A stretch of 19,786 bases of DNA from Bacillota bacterium (GTDB lineage: Bacteria > Bacillota > Syntrophomonadia > Syntrophomonadales > Syntrophomonadaceae), in the NCBI GenBank assembly GCA_017861475.1, contig JAGFXV010000003.1, positions 1 to 19,786 on the forward strand. The letters are read 5' to 3'. The notes below the pieces were generated by a model. It was given only the letters and a program-made list of their open reading frames with translations. It was not told where the DNA came from and did no database searches. A program made the position numbers and the translations under genes. Of the stretch, positions 7,216 through 16,200 are shown piece by piece (the stretch's first letter is position 1; every line of letters starts with the position of its first letter).

Positions 7216-7553
7216 GCAAGTAAATCAGATAGTCGCAGGTACTGCAGAGTATCTGAGGAAAGTCGGAGCTCCATCGGGCAGGGTGCTGGATAACGTCCAG
7301 TGGGGGTGACCCCAAGGAAAGTGCCACAGAAACAAACCGCCTCTTTATGAGGTAAGGGTGGAACGGTGAGGTAAGAGCTCACCAGCAGGCAGGTGACTGC
7401 TTGGCTAGGTAAACCCCATCCGGAGCAAGACCAAATAGGGGAACATGGAGGTGGCCCATCTCTTTCCCGGGTTAGGTCGCTGGAGCGTTTAGGTAACTAA
7501 ACGTCGAGATAGATGACTATCGAATACAGAACTCCGCTTATAGATTTGCTTGC
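7216..7553 (+). ncRNA. rnpB: RNase P RNA (A-type), catalytic RNA of tRNA 5' processing
   Basis: This is the ribozyme subunit of ribonuclease P, which removes 5' leaders from precursor tRNAs. The conserved elements are all present: GAGGAAAGTC near the 5' end (7255-7264), GGTAAACCCCATCCGGAGC and then GACCAAATAGGGG in the central region (about 7409-7442), and ACAGAACTCCGCTTAT near the 3' end. The ends pair as helix P1: 7216-7226 with 7543-7553, 11 bp with one G-T pair. The GGAG after the 5' conserved block can pair with CTCC in the 3' block, as expected for P4. The central block has the form usual in A-type bacterial RNAs rather than the Bacillus B-type. It converges with mobB on the minus strand. 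Confidence 0.95.
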
Positions 7554-7555
7554 TG

Positions 7556-7600
7556 ATTAACGGAACAGCTAACCGCACAGGTGGCTGTTCCGTTAATTAT
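7556..7600 (+). terminator. Terminator of rnpB
   Basis: A perfect 14-bp stem (ATTAACGGAACAGC at 7556-7569 with its complement at 7584-7597) has a 14-base loop and is followed by a T-rich run (TATTTTAAT). It starts two bases after P1 of RNase P RNA. The stem may also slow transcription arriving from mobB, although on that strand no T-run follows. Confidence 0.85.
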
Positions 7601-7601
7601 T

Positions 7602-8114
7602 TTAATGGCACGATGCGGATTTGAATGATGCTTCAATGTTTAATGATGCCAATATAAACAGTGCAATGTCCTCTACCGCCTGACTGGAAAAAACGCTGAC
7701 TTCCGCCTGGAGCGGGAAGTCGCTGACCAAAGCCAGGGTTTGCGGCATAAGCATGGGCTTAGAATCGATTGCTCCTCGCAAGACCTCAATTTTCGGCAGG
7801 GCTTCATTCTTGTAGCCTTCCACGATGACCAGATCCAATCCCTCTGGTACTTCCTTCAACAGAGAATAAATATCGGCCTCCTCTTCCCGATGCTGATAGG
7901 TAAGTACCAATTCAGGAGAACTGGCACAGACATATTCGGCTCCGGCCTGAAGAAACATTTCCGAATCCTTGTGAACGTCAATATTCAGATGACGATGGGC
8001 ATGTTTGATGACTGCCACTTTATACCCGGCATCCGTCAGATATTTGATCGCACCTGACAAAACCGTAGTCTTGCCGGAATTATGTCGCCCGATAAAACTA
8101 ATAACCGGAACCAT
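7602..8114 (-). CDS. mobB: MobB, molybdopterin-guanine dinucleotide biosynthesis GTP-binding protein
   Basis: The protein begins MVPVISFIGRHNSGKTT, with the P-loop at residues 9-17. It then shows AVIKHAH, the acidic DVHKDSEMFLQAGAEY segment and LVIVEGYKNEALPKIEV, which is the order of MobB proteins. MobB binds GTP and assists attachment of GMP to molybdopterin by MobA for bis-MGD cofactors. The frame is open from an ATG at 8150 that overlaps the mtaD stop (TAATG), but GGGAGGT at 8121-8127 sits seven bases before ATG 8114, and family members begin right at the MxPxxxFxGxxxSGKTT stretch. The chosen product is 170 residues. No other molybdenum cofactor gene is in the window, so its place at the end of a salvage operon is odd. 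Confidence 0.85.
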   Translation of the reverse strand: MVPVISFIGRHNSGKTTVLSGAIKYLTDAGYKVAVIKHAHRHLNIDVHKDSEMFLQAGAEYVCASSPELVLTYQHREEEADIYSLLKEVPEGLDLVIVEGYKNEALPKIEVLRGAIDSKPMLMPQTLALVSDFPLQAEVSVFSSQAVEDIALFILASLNIEASFKSASCH

Positions 8115-8120
8115 GCTGGA

Positions 8121-8127
8121 ACCTCCC
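8121..8127 (-). promoter_or_regulatory. Ribosome binding site that sets the mobB start
   Basis: GGGAGGT on the minus strand lies 6-7 bases before ATG 8114. The upstream ATG at 8150 has only a weak GGGAAAG. Confidence 0.7.
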
Positions 8128-8149
8128 TGCCTATCCGATTGGATACCCA

Positions 8150-9442
8150 TTACTCTTTCCCGACCAGACGCCGGGCTGTTTTTTTCGCTTGTTCAAGCAC
8201 TTCGGCTTCATCGAATGTTTTGATCACTCTGTCTTCCATAATAATATTCCCGTTGATGATAACAGTTTGTACATCTGCGGCCTGGGCAGAATAGACCAGG
8301 TTGGCGATTAGATCATAGCGGGGAATCATATGGGCTTCCTTTAAACTGACCAGGATGACATCTGCTTTTTGCCCTGCTGCTAATGTTCCGGTATTTTCAA
8401 ATTGTAGAGCCCGGGCTCCGTTGACAGTAGCCATTTCCAAGGCCTGATAGGCTGGCAGCACGGTAGGATCAGAATGGTTTACTTTATGCAGCAGTGCACA
8501 GCTGCGCATTTCCTGCAGCATATCCAGGTTGTTGTTGCTGGAGGCTCCGTCGGTCCCAAGTCCAACTGAGATACCGGCTTTCAGCATTTGCGGTACGGGA
8601 GCGATCCCGCTGGCCAGTTTCATGTTGCTTTCCGGGTTATGGGCAACGCCGACCTTGTAACGGGCCAGTATGTCGATTTCCTCTTCAGTGAGATGTACGC
8701 AATGAGCTCCCAGCGTCGGATAATTAAACAGGCCCAGGCTTTCCAGATGAGCTACCGGAGTGCGTCCATAGGTCTGCTTGATATTTTCAAATTCTCCTTT
8801 GGTTTCGGCAATGTGGATATGTAATCCAACTTTTAGTTCTTCCGCCAGTTGCATGACTTTCTGCAGATATTCAGGCGGACAGGTATAGGGCGCGTGCGGC
8901 CCCAGCATAAAGGTGATGCGTCCATCGCCTCTTCCTGACCACTCACTTACCAGCGCCCGACTTTCTTCTATAGCCGTATCGGCCTGTGGCCCCACTCCGA
9001 CCATCCCGCGAGACAGTACTGCCCGAATGCCGGTTTCCTCGACTGCTCTGGCGGTCTGATCCATAAAGAAATACATATCTGAAAAACAGGTCGTCCCTGA
9101 TTTGATCATTTCCACGATGGCCAGCATCGATCCCCAGTAGATATCTTCGGCAGTGAGTTTGTCTTCCAGCGGCCATATTTTCGTTTCCAGCCATTCCATC
9201 AAAGGCAGATCATCAGCATAACCGCGTAGCAAGGTCATGGCGGCATGAGTATGGGTATTGATAAAACCAGGCAGCACCAAATGGTTGGTGGCATCGATGC
9301 GTTTGTCATAGCTGCCGGTTGGAGGCTGCCCCAAGCCTACATCGGTTATTTTATCGTCCTCGATGATCAAATACGCCTTTTCCATCACTCGATTGTATTC
9401 ATTCATGGTTACGATGCTGCCGTTTTCAATTAATATATTCAC
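8150..9442 (-). CDS. mtaD: 5-methylthioadenosine/S-adenosylhomocysteine deaminase
   Basis: This 430-residue amidohydrolase deaminates the adenine of methylthioadenosine, S-adenosylhomocysteine or 5'-deoxyadenosine to give the inosine form. The metal-binding set is complete: H64 and H66 in PGFINTHTHAAM, H210 with E213 in HIHIAETKGE, H247/H250 in GAHCVHLTEEE, and D298 in GLGTDGASSNNNLDM. Length and motif spacing match bacterial MtaD and the related 5'-deoxyadenosine deaminase (DadD) of methanogens; sequence alone cannot separate the two. Translation begins at GTG 9442 behind AGGGAGGG ten bases upstream. The gene follows the class II aldolase by 52 bases. The neighbours mtnP and mtnA indicate that it feeds a nucleoside salvage route. 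Confidence 0.9.
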   Translation of the reverse strand: MNILIENGSIVTMNEYNRVMEKAYLIIEDDKITDVGLGQPPTGSYDKRIDATNHLVLPGFINTHTHAAMTLLRGYADDLPLMEWLETKIWPLEDKLTAEDIYWGSMLAIVEMIKSGTTCFSDMYFFMDQTARAVEETGIRAVLSRGMVGVGPQADTAIEESRALVSEWSGRGDGRITFMLGPHAPYTCPPEYLQKVMQLAEELKVGLHIHIAETKGEFENIKQTYGRTPVAHLESLGLFNYPTLGAHCVHLTEEEIDILARYKVGVAHNPESNMKLASGIAPVPQMLKAGISVGLGTDGASSNNNLDMLQEMRSCALLHKVNHSDPTVLPAYQALEMATVNGARALQFENTGTLAAGQKADVILVSLKEAHMIPRYDLIANLVYSAQAADVQTVIINGNIIMEDRVIKTFDEAEVLEQAKKTARRLVGKE

Positions 9443-9494
9443 TCTATCAGTCCCTCCCTTTTATGATCGGCTCGATCCGATATTCATGCTGTGA

Positions 9495-10148
9495 TCATTT
9501 TCCTTGGTTCTGCCCATAAACGGCAAATTGTTTTCTCAATAAGCTTATGTCCTCCGGACATAACTCATTGACCTGACCCAGACTTTGTGCCAACAGACAA
9601 ACCTGAGCGGTTTTTTCAGCCACCTGGCATACCATCAGCGCCCGGTTCAGATCCGTTCCCACCCCTACCAGTCCGTGGTTGGCCAGCAGCACCGCGTTCC
9701 CCTCACCCAAAGTCTGTGCTGTCAGCTGGGCCAATTGGTCAGTGCCACAGGGAGCATAGGCAGCTACCTGAACATCATGTCCTATTAACTGGGCGGTTTC
9801 CTCCAGGATAACCGGAATACTCTTGCCTGCTACGGCAAAAGCACTGGCATAAAGGGTATGAACATGAACGATCGCGTCCACATCATTTCTCTCTTTGTAT
9901 ATGCGGGCATGCAAGTTCTTTTCTATAGAGGGAACACGTTCCCCTTCGGTTACTTCTCCATCCAGATCAAGCAATACGATATCTTCAATGGTCATGGTCT
10001 CATAGGGCATCCCGCTGGGTGTGATCAGCAGCAACGGCTGGTCTTTGACTCTGAGGCTGACATTGCCCCAGGTACCCGGCACCATTTTTTCTCGATAAAT
10101 TTTCTGCGCCATATCCAGGACCAGTTTTCTTTCCTTAAGATACTGCAT
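9495..10148 (-). CDS. Class II aldolase (fuculose-1-phosphate type), likely DHAP-shunt aldolase
   Basis: The 217-residue protein has the class II aldolase/adducin fold markers: GTWGNVS (25-31), TPSGMPY (43-49), the catalytic acid E76, zinc ligands H95 and H97 in HVHTLYA, and H158 in ANHGLV. These align with E73, H92, H94 and H155 of E. coli FucA. FucA-type enzymes split ketose-1-phosphates into DHAP and an aldehyde. Next to mtnA and mtnP, the likely substrate is 5-deoxyribulose-1-phosphate (giving acetaldehyde) or 5-methylthioribulose-1-phosphate (giving methylthioacetaldehyde), as in the known DHAP shunt. MtnB, a dehydratase in the same superfamily, is the main alternative. MtnB uses similar metal ligands, but mtnC and mtnD are absent here. 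GAGGGAAG precedes the ATG. Confidence 0.8.
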   Translation of the reverse strand: MQYLKERKLVLDMAQKIYREKMVPGTWGNVSLRVKDQPLLLITPSGMPYETMTIEDIVLLDLDGEVTEGERVPSIEKNLHARIYKERNDVDAIVHVHTLYASAFAVAGKSIPVILEETAQLIGHDVQVAAYAPCGTDQLAQLTAQTLGEGNAVLLANHGLVGVGTDLNRALMVCQVAEKTAQVCLLAQSLGQVNELCPEDISLLRKQFAVYGQNQGK

Positions 10149-10175
10149 ACGCTTCCCTCTTCATTTAAAATATTT

Positions 10176-11195
10176 TTAAATATCTGTCCGAAAGAAAGGT
10201 GGTCTGATGATGCCTGTTTCGGTAATAACGGCGCTCACCAATTCTCCGGGAGTTACATCAAAGGCTGGATTAAAAACCTTGACTTCCGGTACGGTAATAT
10301 ATGTTCCTCTTATTTGTCGCACCTCATCATGATGACGTTCTTCAATGGGGATCATCTTCCCCGAATTCATGCTGAAGTCGACCGTGGACATCGGAGCGGC
10401 AACATAAAAAGGTATTTTATGATAGGCAGCCAGCACGGCCAAGCCGTAAGTACCGATCTTATTGGCTGTATCACCATTGACAGCGATCCGGTCCGCGCCG
10501 ACGATCACCACATCAACTTCGTCCCGGCTCATAACATAGGCGGCCATGCTGTCCGTGATCAGAGTGACCGGGATTTGATCCTGGCTCAGCTCCCAAACCG
10601 TCAGGCGCGCTCCCTGCAAAACCGGCCGGGTCTCACAGGCCCAAACCTGCTGCAGATTTCCGTTTTGATGAATGGAGCGGATGACCCCCAGGGCAGTACC
10701 ATAACCGCCGGTGGCCAGGGCACCTGCATTGCAGATGGTCATAATACGAACCTTTTCCTTAAACAGATGCGCACCGATATCGCCAATACTCTGGTTGATG
10801 CTTACATCCTCAGCCAGTATTTTATCAGCTTCATTCAGCAGTCTCCGGGCGATTGAATCCCGATCCTGGCCCTTGCACTGGTCAAATACGCCGCGCATAC
10901 GTCTGATTGCCCAGAATAAATTGACGGCTGTGGGGCGGGAAGCGGCAAAGTCTTGTTCCGCCAAATTATAAAGATCTTCCAGAGCGGAGTTTTCTTGGCT
11001 CGATTTCCAAACCGCCAGCGCCAGGCCATAGGCGGCAGCTACCCCAATCAAAGGCGCTCCCCGCACCTGCAAGGTTTTAATGGCATGAACGAGAGCATGA
11101 TAATCTTCACAGCGAATGTATTTGATCTGCGCCGGCAGTTCATTTTGATCTAATATAATAACTGCATTCTTGTCCCAGTAAATCGTGGCTATCAT
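10176..11195 (-). CDS. mtnA: S-methyl-5-thioribose-1-phosphate isomerase (or 5-deoxyribose-1-phosphate isomerase)
   Basis: The 339-residue protein converts the aldose-1-phosphate made by the phosphorylase into the ketose-1-phosphate. MtnA motifs are intact: VRGAPLIGVAAAYG (44-57), TICNAGALATGGYGTALG (153-170) with catalytic C155, and IVGADRIAVNGDTANKIGTY (231-250) with catalytic D235. The C155-D235 spacing of 80 equals that of the B. subtilis enzyme (C160, D240). The start codon overlaps the mtnP stop by four bases (ATGA) with no strong ribosome binding site, so translation is probably coupled to mtnP. The related eIF2B-like proteins lack this Cys/Asp pair, so isomerase is the firm call. It may act on 5-deoxyribose-1-phosphate as well as the methylthio compound. 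Confidence 0.92.
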   Translation of the reverse strand: MIATIYWDKNAVIILDQNELPAQIKYIRCEDYHALVHAIKTLQVRGAPLIGVAAAYGLALAVWKSSQENSALEDLYNLAEQDFAASRPTAVNLFWAIRRMRGVFDQCKGQDRDSIARRLLNEADKILAEDVSINQSIGDIGAHLFKEKVRIMTICNAGALATGGYGTALGVIRSIHQNGNLQQVWACETRPVLQGARLTVWELSQDQIPVTLITDSMAAYVMSRDEVDVVIVGADRIAVNGDTANKIGTYGLAVLAAYHKIPFYVAAPMSTVDFSMNSGKMIPIEERHHDEVRQIRGTYITVPEVKVFNPAFDVTPGELVSAVITETGIIRPPFFRTDI

Positions 11196-11983
11196 TTGTT
11201 CATACTCGTTTCATTCAGGATCCTGCGACAGTCACAGCCCCGTTGTTCGGGTATGTATTTGACGCTTTCCATGATCAGGGAACGGACATGGCCGATGCCT
11301 TTCCCCATCATTTCCAGGACTTCCGCATGGGTAAGGATCGTCTTCGATATGCCGGCGGCATAATTGGTGACGATGGATATATTGCCGTAGCAGATACCCA
11401 GCTCACGCGCCAGACAGACTTCCGGCACGCTGGTCATGCCAATGACCTGGCCTCCCACCTGTTTAAACATTCTGATTTCCGCTGCCGTTTCAAAACGCGG
11501 TCCTTCCGTGCATACGTAACATCCGCCGTTGTGAATCGTCAAGCCCTGCTCCTGCCCTGATCTTTCAATGGCTGCCCGGATTTCCGGACAATAAGGTACC
11601 GTCATGTCACAATGGACAACTCCGTCAGCTCCGCCTTCATAGAAGGTATGTTGACGGACTTTGGTAAAATCCAGAAACTGATCGGCCAGCACATATTCAC
11701 CCGGTTGAAATTCTTCCTGCAAGGAACCCACGGCTGCGGTTGCAATGATCGTATTCACGCCCAGCTGTTTTAAAGCCATGATATTGGCACGGTAATTGAT
11801 CAAATGCGGAGCAACGCTGTGATCTGTACCATGGCGGGGGATGAATGCCATCTCGAAACCCTTGTAGGAACCGACCTGGACCTTTACTTCCCCATAGCGG
11901 GTTTTTTCGTTTATTTCACGGATATTATCAAGTATGGCGGGATCATATACTCCGGTTCCGCCAATTACAGCAACCTGTGGCAT
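11192..11983 (-). CDS. mtnP: MtnP-family nucleoside phosphorylase, probably specific for methylthioinosine/deoxyinosine
   Basis: This 263-residue enzyme belongs to the MTA/purine nucleoside phosphorylase family, which splits a nucleoside with phosphate into base and sugar-1-phosphate. It shows GGTGVYD (8-14), the phosphate-binding RHG (50-52), TEGPRFET (159-166) and [11 protein letters not shown] (182-192). The base-recognition loop reads VTNYAAGIS, with N207 and A209. Human MTA phosphorylase has D220 and D222 there to hold the adenine amino group; Asn and Ala are as expected for 6-oxopurine phosphorylases such as the Pseudomonas methylthioinosine phosphorylase. This fits the mtaD gene in the same operon. 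The frame is open from 12007, but AAGGAGGTC at 11990-11998 sets the start at ATG 11983. It follows ftsY by 36 bases. Confidence 0.88.
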   Translation of the reverse strand: MPQVAVIGGTGVYDPAILDNIREINEKTRYGEVKVQVGSYKGFEMAFIPRHGTDHSVAPHLINYRANIMALKQLGVNTIIATAAVGSLQEEFQPGEYVLADQFLDFTKVRQHTFYEGGADGVVHCDMTVPYCPEIRAAIERSGQEQGLTIHNGGCYVCTEGPRFETAAEIRMFKQVGGQVIGMTSVPEVCLARELGICYGNISIVTNYAAGISKTILTHAEVLEMMGKGIGHVRSLIMESVKYIPEQRGCDCRRILNETSMNK

Positions 11984-11989
11984 GCCTTC

Positions 11990-11998
11990 GACCTCCTT
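11990..11998 (-). promoter_or_regulatory. Ribosome binding site that sets the mtnP start
   Basis: AAGGAGGTC on the minus strand lies about seven bases before ATG 11983. It falls inside the longer open frame, so the upstream ATG at 12007 is unlikely to be used. Confidence 0.8.
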
Positions 11999-12019
11999 GT
12001 TATTCAATCATCAAACAGT

Positions 12020-13180
12020 CTATTCACTGACAAACAGTGCCCGGGCAAAAACATCGGGGGAAAACTCTCGTAAATCTTCCATACCCTCACCGATTCCTAC
12101 CAGTTTTACGGGGATTTTCAGTTCCCTGGCTACGGCTATGACGATCCCGCCCTTGGCAGTTCCGTCAAGTTTGGTCAGAACAATGCCGGAAACCCCGGTT
12201 GCTTCGCTGAAAATACGCGCCTGACTGATGGCATTTTGACCGGTGGTCGCATCCACAACCAGCAATACTTCATGAGGAGCAGCCGGCATTTCTTTTTCAA
12301 TAACCTTGCGGATCTTGCTGATTTCCTTCATCAGATTGGTTTTGTTCTGCAGCCGGCCGGCGGTATCAATAATAAGGATATCAGCTTTACGGGCCCGGGC
12401 GGCACTTATGGCATCAAATACCACTGCCCCGGGGTCTGATCCTTCCTGATGTTTGATCAGTTCCACCCCGGTGCGGTCAGCCCAGATCTGCAGCTGATCT
12501 ATGGCGGCGGCACGGAAGGTGTCACCGGCCGCCAGGATAACTTTTTTCTTTTCCTGTTTGAATTTATGAGCTAACTTGGCAATCGTGGTTGTTTTACCAG
12601 CGCCGTTCACCCCGACTACCAGTATGACGGTTGGCTTGTCCGGAGCTATGTTTAAAGGCACCTGATCGGTACCCATCACTTCTGCAATGGCGTCCTGGAG
12701 AAGCTCGGTCACCTGCAGCGGATCATTGATCTTTTGCTTTTTGACCGTGGTACGGATTTTATCAACCAAGGCCAGCGAAGTATCCATGCCAACATCGGCC
12801 TGGATCAGTATTTCTTCCAGTTCTTCAAAGAAATCTTCATCCAATTTGCGCGTGCTCTTGATAAGGGTATCAATTTTGCCGCCTATATTCTGACGGGTCT
12901 TGCTCAAACCCAGCTTAAACCGTTCAAATATACCCTTCTTGCTTTTTTCAGCAGATATTTCTTCTTCTGTCTCATCCGGGAGCTGTTCTTCTGTTATTTC
13001 GTTATCGGTAGCTATATCCTCAGCATTATTTTCTATGTTGGTATCCTCAGGTGAAATATTTCCCTGCTGAAGAGTTTCCTCCTCTACTGCTTCCGGTTCC
13101 GCTTTGGTAATAATTTCTTTATTGGCATCATCGGTTTGAATATTTTCATTCTTTTTTTTAAACCTGTCAAACAGTGCCAT
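12020..13180 (-). CDS. ftsY: FtsY, signal recognition particle receptor GTPase
   Basis: FtsY docks the signal recognition particle and its ribosome at the membrane. The 386-residue protein has a long, strongly acidic N-terminal A domain (about residues 10-80). An N domain follows from about 84, then the G domain with [10 protein letters not shown] (190-199), DTFRAAA (220-226), DTAGR (272-276) and TKLDG (336-340). The C-terminal [12 protein letters not shown] is also typical. The gene starts 27 bases after the smc stop, with AAGGTGG upstream, in the smc-ftsY order common in Firmicutes. Confidence 0.97.
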   Translation of the reverse strand: MALFDRFKKKNENIQTDDANKEIITKAEPEAVEEETLQQGNISPEDTNIENNAEDIATDNEITEEQLPDETEEEISAEKSKKGIFERFKLGLSKTRQNIGGKIDTLIKSTRKLDEDFFEELEEILIQADVGMDTSLALVDKIRTTVKKQKINDPLQVTELLQDAIAEVMGTDQVPLNIAPDKPTVILVVGVNGAGKTTTIAKLAHKFKQEKKKVILAAGDTFRAAAIDQLQIWADRTGVELIKHQEGSDPGAVVFDAISAARARKADILIIDTAGRLQNKTNLMKEISKIRKVIEKEMPAAPHEVLLVVDATTGQNAISQARIFSEATGVSGIVLTKLDGTAKGGIVIAVARELKIPVKLVGIGEGMEDLREFSPDVFARALFVSE

Positions 13181-13207
13181 TAAACAATTCCACCTTTTAC
13201 GTTTATA

Positions 13208-16200
13208 TTAGACTGCCAGCTCAATGCTTTCTTCAAGATTCAGGGAAAGTACCGCGGAAACACCATTCTGGGGCATGGTTACCCCGAAAAGGCTGCTGCC
13301 GGCTTCAATGGTCGATTGCCGATGGGTGATCACAATAAACTGGATCTCTTTGGCCATCCCTTTTAAGAATTCCGTAAACCGGCCTAAATTTGTTTCGTCC
13401 AGCGCAGCATCTATTTCATCCAGTAAACAAAAGGGAGCGGGACGTAAGCGCAGCAGAGAAAAAATGAAGGCGATACAGGTCAAAGCTCTTTCTCCCCCTG
13501 ACAAAAGGTTTAAGGACTGATTGCGTTTGCCGGGCATTTTAATTTCGATATCCACTCCTGCCGACATGTAATCGCCGTCTTTTTCCAGGATCAGACTGGC
13601 TTCCCCGCCGCCGAATATTTCCTGGCAGGTACGTTTGAAGCTTTCATTGGCCAATAGCAGAAACTGACTGAAATTTTTGGCCATGATTTTTTCTGTTTCC
13701 AGCAGCAGTTTCTCAAGTGCTTCCCGCGCTTCAAGTATATCAGAACTTTGCTGCTGCAGAAACTCCAGGCGATCGTTCAGTTCCCGGTATTCGCTGATCG
13801 ATTCCAGATCCACCGGGCCCAGCAGTTCTATTTCCTGTTTGAGAAGCTCCGCTTCCTGTTTGGAACGACGCAATTCGGCGCCAGTCATATGTCTCTCAAA
13901 ATCCGTGGGATCCTGGTCAGCATATTTCTCTTTCCATCTATCCAAAGCAGTTTCGCATTCCATCTCAAGGCGCAAAATACGCATTTCGGCCAGACGGATC
14001 TCTTCATCCAGGCGGTTGTGATCTTCCAGCCATGGCCCACGCTGTCTGCGTAATTCTTCGATCCCTTCGCTCTGTTTGCCATGTATTTTCTGTTGGTGCT
14101 CATAAGCTGCCTGAATTTCTTCGATCAGGCGTTTCTGCTCGATGCTCATTTGACTCGATTTTTGTACAATTTCTCCCTGTTGCCTGATATCCGATTGCAG
14201 CCGGGTCTGTAGTTTTTGTGATTCATTTACTGACTGCTCATATGACTTTTTCACTTCCATGAACTGCGCCATATTATTATTTAAGTTTTCCAATTCCTGC
14301 GCCTTCATATCCAGCTGTTCCTGCTGGGAACGGACTCTTTCCAGACGGATATCATATTCACGTCGTTTTTCATCCAGATCTGCTTTGATCTGCTCCAGTT
14401 CTTCGGCCGACCTGCTGTTTGCCTGTCCATGCTCTTCCAATTGCTGTTCCGTTTTTATGAGTTCTTTGCTGAAAGCGCTTATATAGGTTTGCTGTATTTC
14501 AATATCCTGCTGGTAAAGCAGGTTTTCTTCCCTGTCATTGGCAAGACTCACATTGGTACTGTCCAGTTCCTTCTGTAGCAGTTCTATCTGAAAATCTGCT
14601 TCAGCAATACGGTTGCGGACGTCTTTTAATTTTTCCTCCAGGGAGTTAAGCGCTGCACTTAAACGCTGTTTATCCGCCCGAACCTGATCAAGCTGCGCCG
14701 AAAGTTCCTGTAATTGCTGTTCCATCTTTTTGGCTTCGGCCTTGCGTTTCAAAGGGCTGCTGCTGCTGCGAGTTGAAGCGCTGCCGCCGGTCATGGCTCC
14801 GCTGACATTGATGATTTCCCCATCCAGACTCACGATCCGCAAAGGAAGCTGGGTATGTCTGAAAACCTGCATGCCTCTCTCCAGATCGCTTACCAGCAAA
14901 ACCCTTCCCAGCAGATACTCGACGGCTTTTTCGTATTCTGCATCAAAGCCGACCAACTGCGAAGCCAACCCCAATACGCCTTCTTCCCGGTTCAAATCCT
15001 GAATAGCGCGGGGGTTTAGTTTTTGTACGCGCAGACCGTCCAGTGGTAAAATGGTAACCCTTCCCAGACCTTTTCTTTTCAAAAAATAGATCGCCTCGCG
15101 GGCATCTTCCATAGTGGCGGCAACGATATTTTCCAAACCCTTGCCAACGGCTGCTTCAATGGCCGTTTCCATTCCGGCCGGAACGTCAATGATCCTGGCC
15201 ACCAGATCTTTTATCCCCTGAAGTTTCTTTTCGCCTCTGGCCCTTGCCTCCAGTACTGCTTTTACGCCTTCCGAATAACCGTAATATTTTCGCTCCAGGT
15301 CTTTCAGACCCAACAGTTTATTTTCGAGTTCACTGATGCTTCGCTTGATGGTTTGCTCCTGGGTCTCCAATTTTTCCAATTGGGCAGCAACGGTCTGGTA
15401 TTCTGTCTGGACTTGCTCCATCTGTTGGCGCAGCTCCTGCAGATGCTTGCTACCGGTCTGTTTTTGTTGCTGCAGGGTATGTAATTTCTGCTCGGCCTGC
15501 TTTATTTTTGCCTGGCTGTCCTCCAGTCGCAGCAAAAGCCGCTCCTTTTTTTCCCGGCTTTGTTTGAGTTTTTCCTCTGTGCCCAGCAAATTATTCTTTA
15601 GTTCACTTTCTTGTTTCGCCTGTTCAAAAATAAGCAAGCGCTTTTGGACAAATACTTCTTCCTGTTCATGGATAGTTGTTTCAAGAGTCGTTATTTCAGA
15701 CTGCAATTGTTCATATGCCTGACGGCGCTGCTGCCATTGCATCTCCTCAGATCTCAGGTTTTCATCGTGTTTTTCCAGATCTGCGTTGATCGTATCCAAC
15801 ATTTGCGAATACTTTTGGGCATCACCAACAGCATTATCATATCGTTCCTGTAAATTTTTTATCCTCTCCGTGATCAGCTTGATATCAGCTTCACTCTGGC
15901 CAAATTCAGCCTCGAGTTGATATTTCTTATCCTTCAGTTCACCCAGCCTCTTATGGCTATCGGCTGCTTCCTGCTCCGCAACTGCCAGGCGTGCATCCAG
16001 ATCCTGCAGGCTTTGCTGAATGGATTGCGCCGAAGTTTTCTTTTTATCCAAATCGTCCGTCCTGACAGCTAAATTTTTCCGGCTGTCCCTTATATCAACG
16101 GCGATTAATTCCCTGTCCAGTATTCCGAATTGATCCCTGAGCAAAATATATTTTTCAGCTCTGGCCGCTTTTTTCGATAATTCAGCCGCATGGATCTCCA

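Noticed and set aside
7028..7309. Plus-strand open frame of 93 codons
   Set aside because: It runs across the rnpB promoter and into the conserved RNase P RNA sequence, so it is not a protein gene.
8114..8150. mobB start at ATG 8150 overlapping the mtaD stop (TAATG)
   Set aside because: It has a weak ribosome binding site and adds 12 residues before the conserved MobB N-terminus. ATG 8114 has a good GGGAGGT. Use of both cannot be excluded.
9858..10856. Long plus-strand open frame (332 codons) opposite mtnA and the aldolase
   Set aside because: It is antisense to two genes with intact catalytic motifs, has no family signature and has no ribosome binding site that I can see. It is a shadow of codon use on the other strand.
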